DNA of 64,000 bases from UBA5314 sp964635975 (GCA_964635975.1 CAZWPO010000005.1:62001-126000); one strand, 5' to 3'. Positions 46,166-55,346 are shown, counted from the first letter of the stretch. Notes: generated from the sequence alone by a model not told the origin. Numbers and translations: made by a program.

Positions 46166-46386
46166 ATGAACAGGTCTCCAGTTCGAGTTCACGGAACGAT
46201 ATCGAATGCTGTAATTTCGAGACAAGAAGCATTATCATTATTATCGCATAATCGTGGCGCCTTGTTTAAACAGTAATGGGGATAAAAGGAAAACATGGTC
46301 ATAAAAATACGAGATTGGGAAATAGCTCATGGATGAAGAAGGATAATAGTATTAGAAATTCAGATGCGCTGCTGGGAGGTAAGTAA

Positions 46387-47628
46387 GTGAAGAAGGTCAT
46401 AGTTATCGGAGGTGGGCCGGCCGGATTGATGGCTGCTATCATGGCTGCCATGAACGGGGCCGGGACTGCCCTAATCGAGAAAAAGGATAGAGTGGGAAAA
46501 AAGCTCAGCATCACTGGAAAAGGCAGATGCAACCTGACATCTTCGGTCGACAGCCGAGATCTGATCAAGGGATTTCCAGGCAATGGACGATTTTTACACA
46601 GCGCCTTTAACGAGTTGTCCAATACTGACTTGGTAGCGTTTTTTGAAAATCGCGGTCTGCATACCAAGGTAGAAAGGGGAAACCGGGTGTTCCCTGTCTC
46701 TGATAAGGCTTCAGATGTAGTTGAAGTACTTTACAGAGCTGCACGAGAGGCAGGTGTTGAGCTAAGCCTATCAACGCCCGCTCAGGGTTTGGAGATTAGA
46801 GAGGGGAGGATTGCCGGGATCAAGAGCGGCCGTGGACGGATAGCGGCCGATGCTGTGATAATTGCGACCGGTGGCATGTCATACCCGGGAACTGGATCTA
46901 CCGGAGACGGGTATACCTGGGCTAAACAGGCCGGTCACCGGATAATAGAACCGCGCGCTGGCCTGGTGCCGCTGGTGGTGGCTGAAAACTGGATAAAAGC
47001 CCTGCAGGGTTTGAGCCTCAAGAATGTTAAAGCCAGGGCTTACACAGAACAGGGAAAGCTGATCAATGAGGATTTCGGAGAGATGCTCTTTACCCATTTC
47101 GGCCTGTCAGGCCCGATAATCCTGTCTATGAGCCATGAAATAGGCAAATACCTGTTTGCAGGGCAGGCGACGGCATCAGTCAAGCTGGACCTAAAGCCGG
47201 CATTGAGTGAAGATAAACTGGATGAACGAGTGCAGAGGGATTTTGCCAAATACTCACGCAAGATGTTTAAGAATGCGTTAAATGATCTGCTGCCCCAGAA
47301 GATGATCCCGGTGATCATTGATCTGAGCGGTATCGATCCCGAAAAGGAATGCCACCAGGTGACCAGGCCCGAGCGCCTGGGGCTGGTCAGGCTGCTGAAG
47401 AATTTCACCCTTACGGTTAATGGCACAAGGCCCATTGCCGAGGCTATTGTCACTGCCGGAGGCGTAGATGTCAGGGAGGTCAATCCCAGGACCATGGAAT
47501 CCAAGCTGGTCAAAGGACTCTATTTTGCCGGTGAGGTTTTGGATGTGGACGGATACACGGGCGGCTACAACCTGCAGGCGGCTTTTTCCACCGGCCATCT
47601 GGCAGGTTTACACTCAGCACGGGATTGA
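46387..47628 (+). CDS. HI0933/YhiN-family FAD-dependent oxidoreductase
   Basis: A 413-residue flavoprotein. The FAD-binding dinucleotide motif is IGGGPAGLMAAIMAAMNG at residues 6-23. The family signature KKLSITGKGRCNLT follows, then GGMSYPGTGSTGDGY and, near the C-terminus, AGEVLDVDGYTGGYNLQAAFSTG. These flavoproteins are widespread; the reaction is not established. The start is GTG with GGAGG seven bases upstream; no ATG fits as well. It is separated from ilvB by a promoter and a T-box leader. Confidence 0.9.
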   Translation: MKKVIVIGGGPAGLMAAIMAAMNGAGTALIEKKDRVGKKLSITGKGRCNLTSSVDSRDLIKGFPGNGRFLHSAFNELSNTDLVAFFENRGLHTKVERGNRVFPVSDKASDVVEVLYRAAREAGVELSLSTPAQGLEIREGRIAGIKSGRGRIAADAVIIATGGMSYPGTGSTGDGYTWAKQAGHRIIEPRAGLVPLVVAENWIKALQGLSLKNVKARAYTEQGKLINEDFGEMLFTHFGLSGPIILSMSHEIGKYLFAGQATASVKLDLKPALSEDKLDERVQRDFAKYSRKMFKNALNDLLPQKMIPVIIDLSGIDPEKECHQVTRPERLGLVRLLKNFTLTVNGTRPIAEAIVTAGGVDVREVNPRTMESKLVKGLYFAGEVLDVDGYTGGYNLQAAFSTGHLAGLHSARD

Positions 47629-47655
47629 GTAAATCTTTTATCTTCTGCCGTTCTG

Positions 47656-47685
47656 TTGACAAGATGCGTACCAGGCGTGTAGAAT
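47656..47685 (+). promoter_or_regulatory. sigma-A-type promoter of the ilvB T-box transcript
   Basis: TTGACA, an 18-bp spacer, then TAGAAT. Both hexamers are near consensus and place transcription start near 47692, just ahead of T-box Stem I. Confidence 0.75.
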
Positions 47686-47691
47686 AACTAT

Positions 47692-47969
47692 CAATCAATA
47701 TCATAAAGGCTATGAAGGGGAGGAGTACATATACTCCCGAAATATAGAGAGGGGATGGCGGTGGAAATTCCCCAGGACGGGTATATGGAAGGTAGCCCCT
47801 GAGCAGTGGACCGAAATCTTTTATGAGAGTAGACTTCAACGGATTCCCACCGTTACAGGGGAAAGGTATCGGCGTAATGCCCGTACTGTTAATGAGCGTG
47901 TACACTAGTACAAATTTAGGTGGTACCACGGAGTTTAACCTTCGTCCTATGCGGACGGGGGTTTTTTTG
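47692..47969 (+). promoter_or_regulatory. T-box leader of the ilvBN operon, probably valine-specific
   Basis: The T-box sequence TTTAGGTGGTACCACGGA (from 47914) is nearly canonical. It can form the antiterminator or yield to the terminator CCTTCGTCC/GGACGGGGG followed by TTTTTTT (47939-47968). Upstream, GGGG/CCCC and ATATAC/GTATAT helices enclose a specifier loop with AGTA on the 5' side and GAA on the 3' side. The triplet best placed after GAA is GTA (Val), next to a purine. The UGGU bulge would pair with an A discriminator, as in tRNA-Val. Uncharged tRNA would promote read-through into acetolactate synthase. Confidence 0.88.
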
Positions 47970-48006
47970 ATTTTATCGGCGCTAAATGCGAAGGAGGTAA
48001 AAGGCT

Positions 48007-49680
48007 ATGAAATATTCCGGTGCAGAGATAATCATCAAACTGCTGGAAATGGAGGGAGTAGAGATTTTGGCCGGGATTCCAGGCGGAGCCAATCTGCCCT
48101 TGTATAATGCCCTGTCAAAAAGCTCGATAAAGCACGTCCTGGCCAGGCATGAGCAGGGGGCTGGCTTCATAGCCCAGGGCATAGCCAGGTCTACCGGTCG
48201 GGCGGCAGTATGCTTTGCTACCTCCGGACCCGGTGCTACCAACCTTATAACGGCTATCGCCGACGCGAAAATGGATTCGGTCCCCATGGTGGCCATCACC
48301 GGACAGGTCTCATCGGACTTGATCGGATCGGATGCTTTTCAGGAGGTGGACACATATGGCCTGACGGTACCGATAAGCAAACACAACTACCTCGTGAGTT
48401 CAGTAGAAGACCTGCTGCGTATCATACCGGAAGCCTTTGCCATTGCGGAATCAGGCCGGCCGGGGCCGGTGGTCATAGATGTGCCCAAAGACATCCAGGT
48501 TCAGCAGTTTGAAATAGAGGAATGGCCGCTCCCGCAGAAAAGAAGCAGCAGCGATAATCCTGATGGCAGAAAGATTCTAGAAGCGGCTGACCTGATAAAT
48601 CACGCGCACCGCCCACTGCTCTATATAGGCGGGGGAATCGTCAATTCGGAAGCCCACCATGTGCTGATCAAGCTGGCCCGCAAGAATTCTATCCCGATAG
48701 TTTCGACTCTGATGGGATTGGGCTGTTTCCCCTGCGATGATCCGCTGTTTTTGGGGATGCTGGGAATGCACGGCTCACGCTCCACTAATTATATTGTCAA
48801 CAAGGCCGATCTTCTGATAGCCCTGGGTGTCCGCTTTGACGACCGGGCTACCGGCAGCGTAAGCAAATTCTGCCCAGAAGCATCTATTGTTCACGTAGAC
48901 ATAGATCCAGCCGAGATCGATAAAATCAAACCATCCAATGTGGCAATAAACGGTGACGCCAGGAATATTCTGGAGAAGCTGCTCCCCCGAATCCGAGAGG
49001 ATGCACGGACTGATTGGCATAGCTATATCTCAGATCTTAAGAAACGCTACCCTTTCGTCATGCCCGTCAAGAACAATTTATTTCATCCCATAAATATAAT
49101 CCAGCGCCTGGGCGCGCTGGCTGGCCCGGATGCTATCATAACCACCGATGTGGGCCAGCATCAGATGTGGGTGGCCCAGTCCTACCCGTTCAGGAAACCC
49201 CGTACACTTCTTACCTCGGGAAGCCTTGGCACCATGGGATTCGGACTGCCCGCCGCCATCGGCGCAGCCCTGGCCAATCCTGACAGACGCGTAATCTGTT
49301 TTTCCGGCGATGGGTCCCTGTTGATGAATATCCAGGAACTGGCTACCCTGGCAGACTGGCAGCTTAATATCACCATCGTGCTGTTCAATAACGGCCACCT
49401 GGGGCTGGTCAGGCAGCAGCAGGAATTGTTCTATGGGCAAAACTTTGTTGCGTCCAGGTTTGAAACTAATCCGGATTTTGCAGCATTAGCCCGAAGTTTT
49501 GGCATAAGGGGATTTGACCTTAATGAGAGCAGGGAAGGCTTATTCCTGCTGGGGCAGTCTCTGCAGGAGCCGGGTCCTGCTCTGTTCAATGTTCCCATCG
49601 ATTTTGCTGAAAACGTTTTTCCCATGGTACCTCCAGGAAAAGCCATATATGAAATGATAGGCGGTGAAAGGCATGAGTAA
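48007..49680 (+). CDS. ilvB: acetolactate synthase large subunit
   Basis: A 557-residue thiamine-diphosphate enzyme that condenses two pyruvates, or pyruvate and 2-oxobutyrate, in the first common step of valine, leucine and isoleucine synthesis. The catalytic Glu lies in LARHEQGAGFIAQGIARSTG near residue 47. The central domain has GLGCFPCDDPLFLGMLGMHG. The ThDP/Mg motif GDGSLLMNIQELATL...NN is at ~430-460. It needs FAD as a structural cofactor. Length is typical. GAAGGAGG precedes the start. It is controlled by the T-box leader and overlaps the small-subunit gene by 8 bp. Confidence 0.96.
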   Translation: MKYSGAEIIIKLLEMEGVEILAGIPGGANLPLYNALSKSSIKHVLARHEQGAGFIAQGIARSTGRAAVCFATSGPGATNLITAIADAKMDSVPMVAITGQVSSDLIGSDAFQEVDTYGLTVPISKHNYLVSSVEDLLRIIPEAFAIAESGRPGPVVIDVPKDIQVQQFEIEEWPLPQKRSSSDNPDGRKILEAADLINHAHRPLLYIGGGIVNSEAHHVLIKLARKNSIPIVSTLMGLGCFPCDDPLFLGMLGMHGSRSTNYIVNKADLLIALGVRFDDRATGSVSKFCPEASIVHVDIDPAEIDKIKPSNVAINGDARNILEKLLPRIREDARTDWHSYISDLKKRYPFVMPVKNNLFHPINIIQRLGALAGPDAIITTDVGQHQMWVAQSYPFRKPRTLLTSGSLGTMGFGLPAAIGAALANPDRRVICFSGDGSLLMNIQELATLADWQLNITIVLFNNGHLGLVRQQQELFYGQNFVASRFETNPDFAALARSFGIRGFDLNESREGLFLLGQSLQEPGPALFNVPIDFAENVFPMVPPGKAIYEMIGGERHE

Positions 49681-49972
49681 AGCAAAAGACGGGCTTATTA
49701 GCCTGACGGTGAGGAATCATCCCGGGGTTATGTATCATATCACTGGCCTGTTTTCCAGGCGGTCTTTCAACCTGGAAGGCATCCTGTGCGGGAGGATAGG
49801 CGATGGCAGCACCAGCAAGATGTATTTGCTGGTGGGCGAGGACTACAATCTGAATCAGGTCATCAAGCAGCTTAACAAGCTGCATGACGTACTGGAAGTG
49901 TCGCTGGTGCACAACTATGATGCAGGTGTTTTTGAACGGATAAACGACATAGTAAAAGCCGAACTGAGTTAA
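49673..49972 (+). CDS. ilvN: acetolactate synthase small (regulatory) subunit, short form
   Basis: A 99-residue ACT-domain protein: LTVRNHPGVMYHITGLFSRRSFNLEGI is the amino-acid-binding ACT opening. It ends soon after the first ACT domain, as in IlvN of E. coli (~96 residues), rather than the ~160-residue IlvH form. It binds IlvB and mediates valine feedback inhibition. The start overlaps the ilvB stop, so translation is coupled. Confidence 0.92.
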   Translation: MSKAKDGLISLTVRNHPGVMYHITGLFSRRSFNLEGILCGRIGDGSTSKMYLLVGEDYNLNQVIKQLNKLHDVLEVSLVHNYDAGVFERINDIVKAELS

Positions 49973-49997
49973 TTAACTGAAGGGGGTGAATTGTCCC

Positions 49998-50594
49998 TTA
50001 TCTAAGCGTCTTAATTTTGTAGGTACCTCGGCGGTTTTTTAACGTAAATCTGATCTTGATAAGGGTTCGGTAGAGAAGATAGAGTAAAAGGCCTATAACG
50101 ATGATAGCTATGATCGGAGCGGCTATTGAGAGCAGAGAAATGAGAAAGGCGCCGACTGACTCGACAGCCGAAACGAAAGGATTGATGATACCGGCACTGG
50201 CGGCAGTAGAACCGTGGTGAACGCCGTTGCTGACCATGCTGGTGGCGGTCGCTGCTCCTCCCCCGGCAATTATGGCAAGAGACCACTGCAGAAGCGGGCT
50301 CACGTCAGTCATAACCGCAGCAGTCACCAGGACGCCGGCGATAACGCCAACAGGAGTGCTGATGGTTGTCAGCAGGTTGTCTACATAAGGGAAGAAGTAG
50401 GCCAGCACCTCGACAAAGGTGGCAACCCCAAGAGCTATGACGGCCGGATATGTAGCCAACCACTCGAATCCTGATCCCAGTTTGACGTAGCCGTTCAGGC
50501 CGGCAAGACCCAGAACCAGCAGCGGGACGAAAATCCTGAAACCACAAGTGGCTGCCAGGCCCACACCTATCAGCACATTCAATAGAATTGTCAT
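49998..50594 (-). CDS. DUF4126 membrane protein
   Basis: A 198-residue membrane protein with five or so hydrophobic helices. ATCGFRIFVPLLVLGLAGLNGYV near the start, the repeated VEVLAYFFPYVDNLLTTISTPVGVIAG, and STAASAGIINPFVSAVESVGAF are DUF4126 hallmarks. Function unknown. It converges on ilvN with about 25 bp between stops. The region upstream of its start is shared with the divergent DUF4855 gene. Confidence 0.82.
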   Translation of the reverse strand: MTILLNVLIGVGLAATCGFRIFVPLLVLGLAGLNGYVKLGSGFEWLATYPAVIALGVATFVEVLAYFFPYVDNLLTTISTPVGVIAGVLVTAAVMTDVSPLLQWSLAIIAGGGAATATSMVSNGVHHGSTAASAGIINPFVSAVESVGAFLISLLSIAAPIIAIIVIGLLLYLLYRTLIKIRFTLKNRRGTYKIKTLR

Positions 50595-50723
50595 AACAAA
50601 CCTCGCCCAAATAATTATTAGCTTCGCAGGTACTTTCTAATGCAAATTATAAGGTTATAGATCCGGGATGTCCACGCATAAGGTATATCGTTCAAAATAT
50701 TCTACAAAAAGGATATGATTCAG

Positions 50724-52973
50724 ATGCGAGAGCGTTTATTGGCAATAGGCTGCGATATCGCTCCCCTGGAGGGGCGAAGGGCTATGGATGGGTATAGTGC
50801 CGATTGGCCCGGGCAAGACCTCCACTGGGAAGGCGGCAGCTTTTCCCTATATGGGGAAGCGGCCGGCGCGGAGGTAAGCGGCGATAGAATAATCAGGCTT
50901 TCGGGTAGCATCCAGGCAACCCTCCATGAGCGGAAAGCTTTGTCGGGGTGGATGGAACTTGAAATAGGCTCTAAAGATGACTCTTTAGCCAAAGATATAT
51001 ACCTGGTTGGCACCCGGCCTCTGCCAAAGGATAATATTACCTGCCTCTGTCGGCATCCACTGTCTCCAGACTACCTGCTGGCCGGGACTAACGACCGCCA
51101 GCTTCTGGTCCTGGATGCTAGCCTTGCGGCTGATCTGGCTGTGCTGGCCACATACGACCTGCCGGCTCCCATAAAATCTCTGGTCTGTAGCGGGAAGCGC
51201 CTGCTCGGATTGGAGATGACGGAAGGCAAGGGGATATATCTGTTTGATATAGCAGGTCCATTGCAAGGTGGTGTTATTGCAGAGGGCCTGTATGTATTGC
51301 CGGTGGCGCTGCAAGCCCTGGCTGAAAACGATGCAAAATCTGCCTGGGGTCTAACGGCAGACGGAATCATCTATCAACTGGACTTTACCGGGGTGCCGAT
51401 CTCAAGTGAATCAACGCTTGCTAATGCTCTCAAAAAAGCCGCCACCTTGGAGAGCCGGCATTTTACTTTGGCGAAGCTGGTGGAACAGGCCAAAAGCGCT
51501 TATCGATCCATCACTGATATGAAATCTCCCGGGCGATATCTTTACCTCAAAGAAGGGGTTTTTTCAGGATTCGCTTATGATGGAAAACAGTTCTGGGTGT
51601 TTCGCCAGCCGGTCTCTAAGCAGAGTGCAGGGATATTGCTACTCTACAGTCAGGAAGGTATCCTCTTAAACTCATTCTCATCACAACCGGAAGCGACACT
51701 TTCTTCGATAAATTACTCCCACAACATGCTGATGGTCCTGGACCTGGAGCATAGATTGTATCATCAATACCTTATCGCTGATGCCATGCAGCCGGCAGCG
51801 GTTTTCACTCCTCATCCCGGCTGCCATCCAGGATACCTGCCCGCCGGCACTTCGGATTCAGGGGGTATACATAACCTGTGCCTGCTCTACGCCGGCGGTC
51901 AGGGCAAAGAAAGCGTCCACCGCTACGACCGGGAGAAACTTATTCCTCTGGCCGCCTATATAGCGGAAGATGGTACTGCAAAGGACTACTTCATGGATGG
52001 ATTTTTGATGCTGGCCCAGTATTCGCCTCTGTTAAACGGGCGCTCCTTCGGGGTAGACCTGAATGGACCCCCGTCCCGGAAGGAAGACTGGCTGGCGCTT
52101 TTTGACGAATACTATCATCCTGAGGCTAACTTGACTGCCCTGGAAGAAAGCCTGCGAGAGCTTCGCATACAGCTGCCGGACCGGAAACCCCGGGCGGCAC
52201 GGGTGGTGCTAGGCATTCCTACACCGGATCCCCGCTGCCGGGATTGGGACGGAAAGGGGTACTCCCTGGTTCACGATTCCCATCGGATAGATGTGCAGGG
52301 CTGGGCGATGGGAGAGATAATCGAGCGCTGGCAGAAAGCCAGGTACCGCCACCTGATGCTGGCGGGATTTTACTTCATGACCGAGCAGGGGAGCTTTAAT
52401 GACCCGGTTTTACATGCTTTCCCCCGGCAGTGCCGCAGCCGCGGAATGCAGTCCTTCGCCATACCCGGCCTATACTCCGCCTGGATGACCGAGTTTACCC
52501 GAGCCGATTTTGACTGCATTGCTTTTCAGTCGTCACACGCCTTCACCAAGCCGGCTGGCCGCCCTTCATACTACCTTTTGAAAAATGCCGGCCACATCGC
52601 CCGGGAGTTCGATATGGGCATGGAAGTGGAACTACCTTACGATGTGATGGAAGATTCGGGACGTCAAAAGCTCCAGGATTATTTGGATATGGCGCACATC
52701 CAGGGCTGGGCTGGTGCTTTCAAAGCTTATTTCCAGAGCTACGACCTGATCAAAAGCCTGGCTGAATGCAAAGAGTCTTCAAGCCGGGCTCTCTATGACA
52801 GTCTCTACGCTTTAAGCCGGCTTTCCTATGAGGCAGCTGCCCATCCCAGCCCCGGTTTTGTTCCCGTTGACGCCCGGGCGGCATGGGATGCTCAAACCGG
52901 GTATGATCGGATAAAAATCAACCTTGAAGGACATAAGGGCATATTCAGCGTGAGCAGGATCCATGCAGGTTAG
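50724..52973 (+). CDS. large hypothetical protein with C-terminal DUF4855 domain
   Basis: A 749-residue protein without signal peptide. Residues ~95-400 have beta-propeller-like periodicity (CRHPLSPDYLLAGTNDRQLL, AWGLTADGIIYQLDF). From ~490 (RVVLGIPTPDPRCRDWDG, then RYRHLMLAGFYFMTEQ, FAIPGLYSAWMTEF, MGMEVELPYDVMED) it matches DUF4855, a TIM-barrel-like domain of unknown function. The ATG chosen has AAAAGG eleven bases ahead; an earlier ATG touches it. No neighbour suggests a role. A cytoplasmic location would be unusual for DUF4855 proteins, many of which are exported. Confidence 0.7.
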   Translation: MRERLLAIGCDIAPLEGRRAMDGYSADWPGQDLHWEGGSFSLYGEAAGAEVSGDRIIRLSGSIQATLHERKALSGWMELEIGSKDDSLAKDIYLVGTRPLPKDNITCLCRHPLSPDYLLAGTNDRQLLVLDASLAADLAVLATYDLPAPIKSLVCSGKRLLGLEMTEGKGIYLFDIAGPLQGGVIAEGLYVLPVALQALAENDAKSAWGLTADGIIYQLDFTGVPISSESTLANALKKAATLESRHFTLAKLVEQAKSAYRSITDMKSPGRYLYLKEGVFSGFAYDGKQFWVFRQPVSKQSAGILLLYSQEGILLNSFSSQPEATLSSINYSHNMLMVLDLEHRLYHQYLIADAMQPAAVFTPHPGCHPGYLPAGTSDSGGIHNLCLLYAGGQGKESVHRYDREKLIPLAAYIAEDGTAKDYFMDGFLMLAQYSPLLNGRSFGVDLNGPPSRKEDWLALFDEYYHPEANLTALEESLRELRIQLPDRKPRAARVVLGIPTPDPRCRDWDGKGYSLVHDSHRIDVQGWAMGEIIERWQKARYRHLMLAGFYFMTEQGSFNDPVLHAFPRQCRSRGMQSFAIPGLYSAWMTEFTRADFDCIAFQSSHAFTKPAGRPSYYLLKNAGHIAREFDMGMEVELPYDVMEDSGRQKLQDYLDMAHIQGWAGAFKAYFQSYDLIKSLAECKESSSRALYDSLYALSRLSYEAAAHPSPGFVPVDARAAWDAQTGYDRIKINLEGHKGIFSVSRIHAG

Positions 52974-53114
52974 CAGAGGGCACGCTTGTAATACTGGGCA
53001 ATATGTTCTCCAGTTATGATCAAGCGGTTCTTTCTGATTCTTAAAAGCGGCAGCCGGGATAGCCCTCTGCCGAGGAAAAAATGTATCCTTAAGTGTCGGG
53101 GATAAATTTTTATA

Positions 53115-53143
53115 TTGATAATAAAAGCACAATCATATATTAT
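53115..53143 (+). promoter_or_regulatory. promoter of the first RNA-leader/DUF2294 unit
   Basis: TTGATA, a 17-bp spacer, TATTAT. The predicted start (~53150) is just before the conserved GGTGG of the leader element. Confidence 0.65.
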
Positions 53144-53149
53144 ATAAGT

Positions 53150-53255
53150 GTTAAGCGGTGGATTGGGGAGAAACCCCTATGAAGAGGGTGGCTCTACGGA
53201 AAACCAGTATTTGAAAGATGAGTGGACTACTGATCTTTGGAATACTGGTTTTTTT
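53150..53255 (+). promoter_or_regulatory. novel RNA leader element, copy A, with terminator
   Basis: Order of parts: GGTGGATT, a GGGG-AGAAA-CCCC hairpin, a GAG-GGTGG-CTC hairpin, TACGGAAAACC, then a terminator in which AACCAGTATT (53202-53211) pairs with AATACTGGTT (53241-53250) and T-run. GGTGG...GAAACC occurs twice in tandem, giving the element internal two-fold symmetry. The terminator ends about 30 bp before the DUF2294 start. The layout is that of a riboswitch or protein-bound attenuator. It matches no class I know. Confidence 0.7.
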
Positions 53256-53284
53256 GTTGAAAGTTCTGTATGGGGGAAAAGAGG

Positions 53285-53710
53285 ATGAACCGTAAAGTTC
53301 ATAATAATGGAGCGAGCAAAAACTTTGTCAACCTTGAAACCAGGAAAAAACTGGATGACCGTCAGCGCAAACAGGTGCAGCATGAGCTTAAGGTTTACAT
53401 GGAGCAGTATTTTAAAAGAAAGCTGGGCAAGGGTGTTGATTACACCAAGGTTGTGCTCTGGGAAGACATGCTGATCATCAGAGGAGAAAGGTTCCTTACT
53501 GAGCCAGAAATCTACATAGTTGAAACACCGGCTGGGAAAGAAGTGGTCCGGGCAGCTCGTATGCAGGTAGCCAGGCAGCACTCGGTCGATAATGTGCCCT
53601 ATTTCGAAGAAATACTGCAGGCCAAGGTGATACACCAGACTTACGATATCGAGCCTGAGAACGATTTCTGGATGCATGTGATGGTTTTTGACCGTGTGTT
53701 AACAGACTGA
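53285..53710 (+). CDS. DUF2294 (MpsC-like) protein, first copy
   Basis: A 141-residue soluble protein. The DUF2294 core is recognisable in VVLWEDMLIIRGERFLTEPE (residues ~55-75) and GKEVVRAARMQVARQH. This family was renamed MpsC after a proposed Na+-translocating, membrane-potential system in Staphylococcus; the protein itself has no membrane segment, and its biochemical role is unclear. GGGGG lies eight bases before the chosen ATG. It is preceded by leader element A and followed by elements B, C and D. A second homologue lies 1.8 kb downstream under the same kind of leader. Confidence 0.82.
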   Translation: MNRKVHNNGASKNFVNLETRKKLDDRQRKQVQHELKVYMEQYFKRKLGKGVDYTKVVLWEDMLIIRGERFLTEPEIYIVETPAGKEVVRAARMQVARQHSVDNVPYFEEILQAKVIHQTYDIEPENDFWMHVMVFDRVLTD

Positions 53711-53730
53711 TCAACAAAACAATATCATAC

Positions 53731-53795
53731 CAGGTGGCTTAAAGAGAAACCCTGTGGCAGCTCTGTGAAAGACCATAGTTTGCGATAGTTTTTGA
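53731..53795 (+). promoter_or_regulatory. RNA leader element, copy B (divergent)
   Basis: CAGGTGGCTTAAAGAGAAACCC and GCAGCTCTGTGAAAGACC repeat the order of conserved blocks of copy A. The terminator stem is weak (GACCATAG...TAGTTTTTG). It lies between the first DUF2294 gene and copy C. Confidence 0.5.
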
Positions 53796-53810
53796 TTAAA
53801 CAACATCTTA

Positions 53811-53876
53811 TCAGGTGGCTCTAAGGAAAACCAGTATTTATGCGTTGATATTGAACGCGAGAATATTGGTTTTTTC
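53811..53876 (+). promoter_or_regulatory. RNA leader element, copy C (3' half with terminator)
   Basis: CAGGTGGCTCTAAGGAAAACC followed by AACCAGTATT/AATATTGGTT enclosing an inner GCGTT/AACGC helix and TTTTTT. It lacks the first half seen in copies A and E, unless copy B supplies it. Confidence 0.6.
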
Positions 53877-53934
53877 TTTTAACTATAATGAAACTACGCA
53901 TTGACGGTTGGGATAACTTAGAGAACTAAATATC

Positions 53935-54023
53935 TGGTGGATTGCGAAGAAACTGAAAAAGCGGCTTCAACAAAGACCAGTATTCTTATGTCTGATTTGG
54001 CAACGGGAATATTGGCCTTTTTG
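53935..54023 (+). promoter_or_regulatory. RNA leader element, copy D, upstream of the alcohol dehydrogenase
   Basis: GGTGGATTGCGAAGAAACT, AGCGGCTTCAACAAAGACC, then GACCAGTATTC pairing with GAATATTGGCC and TTTTTG. A TTGACG hexamer lies about 30 bp upstream without a good -10. It ends ~100 bp before the dehydrogenase start. Confidence 0.6.
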
Positions 54024-54125
54024 TTTTCGAGCAGATTCGAAAAGAAAGAGGTGGTGTGAATCCCAATGTAAAGCCCGGTTCGAATTACTAAATACCATAT
54101 TGATGAAATGAGGAGGAAATTTATA

Positions 54126-55184
54126 ATGGCAGATACTATGAAAGCACTCGTTTATCGTGGCCCTGAAAAGATAGGATTGGAAGATGTTCCTGTACCGCGG
54201 ATTATCGAGCCCGATGATGCTATTGTTAGAGTAACTACTTCTACTATTTGCGGCACCGACATCCACATCTGGCACGGCGGAATGCCGGAAGTAGCGCCGG
54301 GAAGGATAATCGGCCACGAATTTGTTGGCGAAGTCGTAGAAGTAGGCCCTGCGGTCCGCAACAACAAAGTGGGCGACAAAGTGGCAGTATCCTGTGTTAC
54401 ACAGTGTGGCGAGTGCTACTACTGTGTTAGGGGCGTCTATTCCCACTGCACGACCGGGAGCTGGATTTTCGGATACATGATTGACGGCTGCCAGGCTGAA
54501 TACGTTCGGGTTCCCCACGCCAACCTGGGTATGTTCACCATCCCCGATGGACTTACTGAAGAAAACGTCCTTTTCGTAGGCGACATCCTTTCAACAGGTT
54601 ATTTTGGCGCCGAACAGGGCAAAATTGAACCCGGCGACACGGTGGCAGTCATGGGCGCTGGGCCGGTGGGTATGTGCGGAATGGTTACATCCAGACTGTG
54701 GGGTCCTGCCGAGATTATCGCGGTTGACATCAACCAGGAGCGTTTGGATTTCGCGGTTAAGAACGGCATAGCTGATGTGGGGATCAATCCGCTTAATGTT
54801 CCCGATGTCGGAGAAGCTATCAGAGAGAGGACTTCAGGACGGGGCGCCGATGTCACCATCGAAGCTAACGGTTTTAAACCTACGTTTGATATGGCTATCG
54901 ACGCGGTAAGACCAGGCGGAACCGTTTCCCTTATCGGCGTGTTTGAAAAGCCCCAGGAACTGGCTATGAACACATTGTGGATCAAAAATATCAGGATCAG
55001 CATGGGTCTGGTAAATGCCAACCGGATTCCTGAACTGATCAAGCTTATCCAGAAGGGCAAGATCAATACTGATTTCCTGTGTACACATAGCGCTCCCTTA
55101 AACGATATAGTAAAAGGTTATGACATCTTTGGCGGCAAAAAAGACAACTGTCTTAAATGGGTGGTTAAACCATATGTAAGATAA
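54126..55184 (+). CDS. zinc-dependent alcohol dehydrogenase (MDR family)
   Basis: A 352-residue medium-chain dehydrogenase. Catalytic zinc ligands are the Cys of TICGTDIHIW and the His-Glu of GHEFVGEVVEVG. The structural zinc site QCGECYYCVRGVYSHC has all four Cys. The nucleotide-binding motif MGAGPVGMCG is followed by VDINQERL, where the Asp favours NAD over NADP. It is similar to secondary-alcohol and butanediol/isopropanol dehydrogenases. GAGGAGG lies nine bases before the ATG. The gene is under leader element D and ends in a strong terminator, so it is a single-gene unit whose transcription probably depends on the leader. Substrate unknown. Confidence 0.93.
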   Translation: MADTMKALVYRGPEKIGLEDVPVPRIIEPDDAIVRVTTSTICGTDIHIWHGGMPEVAPGRIIGHEFVGEVVEVGPAVRNNKVGDKVAVSCVTQCGECYYCVRGVYSHCTTGSWIFGYMIDGCQAEYVRVPHANLGMFTIPDGLTEENVLFVGDILSTGYFGAEQGKIEPGDTVAVMGAGPVGMCGMVTSRLWGPAEIIAVDINQERLDFAVKNGIADVGINPLNVPDVGEAIRERTSGRGADVTIEANGFKPTFDMAIDAVRPGGTVSLIGVFEKPQELAMNTLWIKNIRISMGLVNANRIPELIKLIQKGKINTDFLCTHSAPLNDIVKGYDIFGGKKDNCLKWVVKPYVR

Positions 55185-55265
55185 ATCTATTTTACTCCTG
55201 TCCGACTTGAAATAGCACCCAGCCTGCGCAATTGCCGCAGGATTCATGCTCAAAATTTTTTGTTC

Positions 55266-55299
55266 CACCGCCTGCTTTTGGGTCAGGCGGTGCTTTTTT
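55266..55299 (+). terminator. rho-independent terminator of the alcohol dehydrogenase gene
   Basis: CACCGCCTG, a 9-nt loop, CAGGCGGTG, C and TTTTTT. Confidence 0.9.
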
Positions 55300-55346
55300 C
55301 CCTGTACTAACTGTTCACTGATTGTAGACTGTCTTGTCTTTTTTTT

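Noticed and set aside
53150..53255. Leader A as a SAM-I, glycine, THF or cobalamin riboswitch
   Set aside because: CCCTATGAAG recalls SAM-I, but the required GGCAACC and four-helix core are missing, and the other copies do not share that segment. Hallmarks of the other classes are absent.
53731..54023. Repeats B, C and D as a CRISPR-like or tandem repeat array
   Set aside because: Unit lengths differ, spacing is irregular and each of C and D ends in a terminator hairpin. They fit leader RNAs, not CRISPR repeats.
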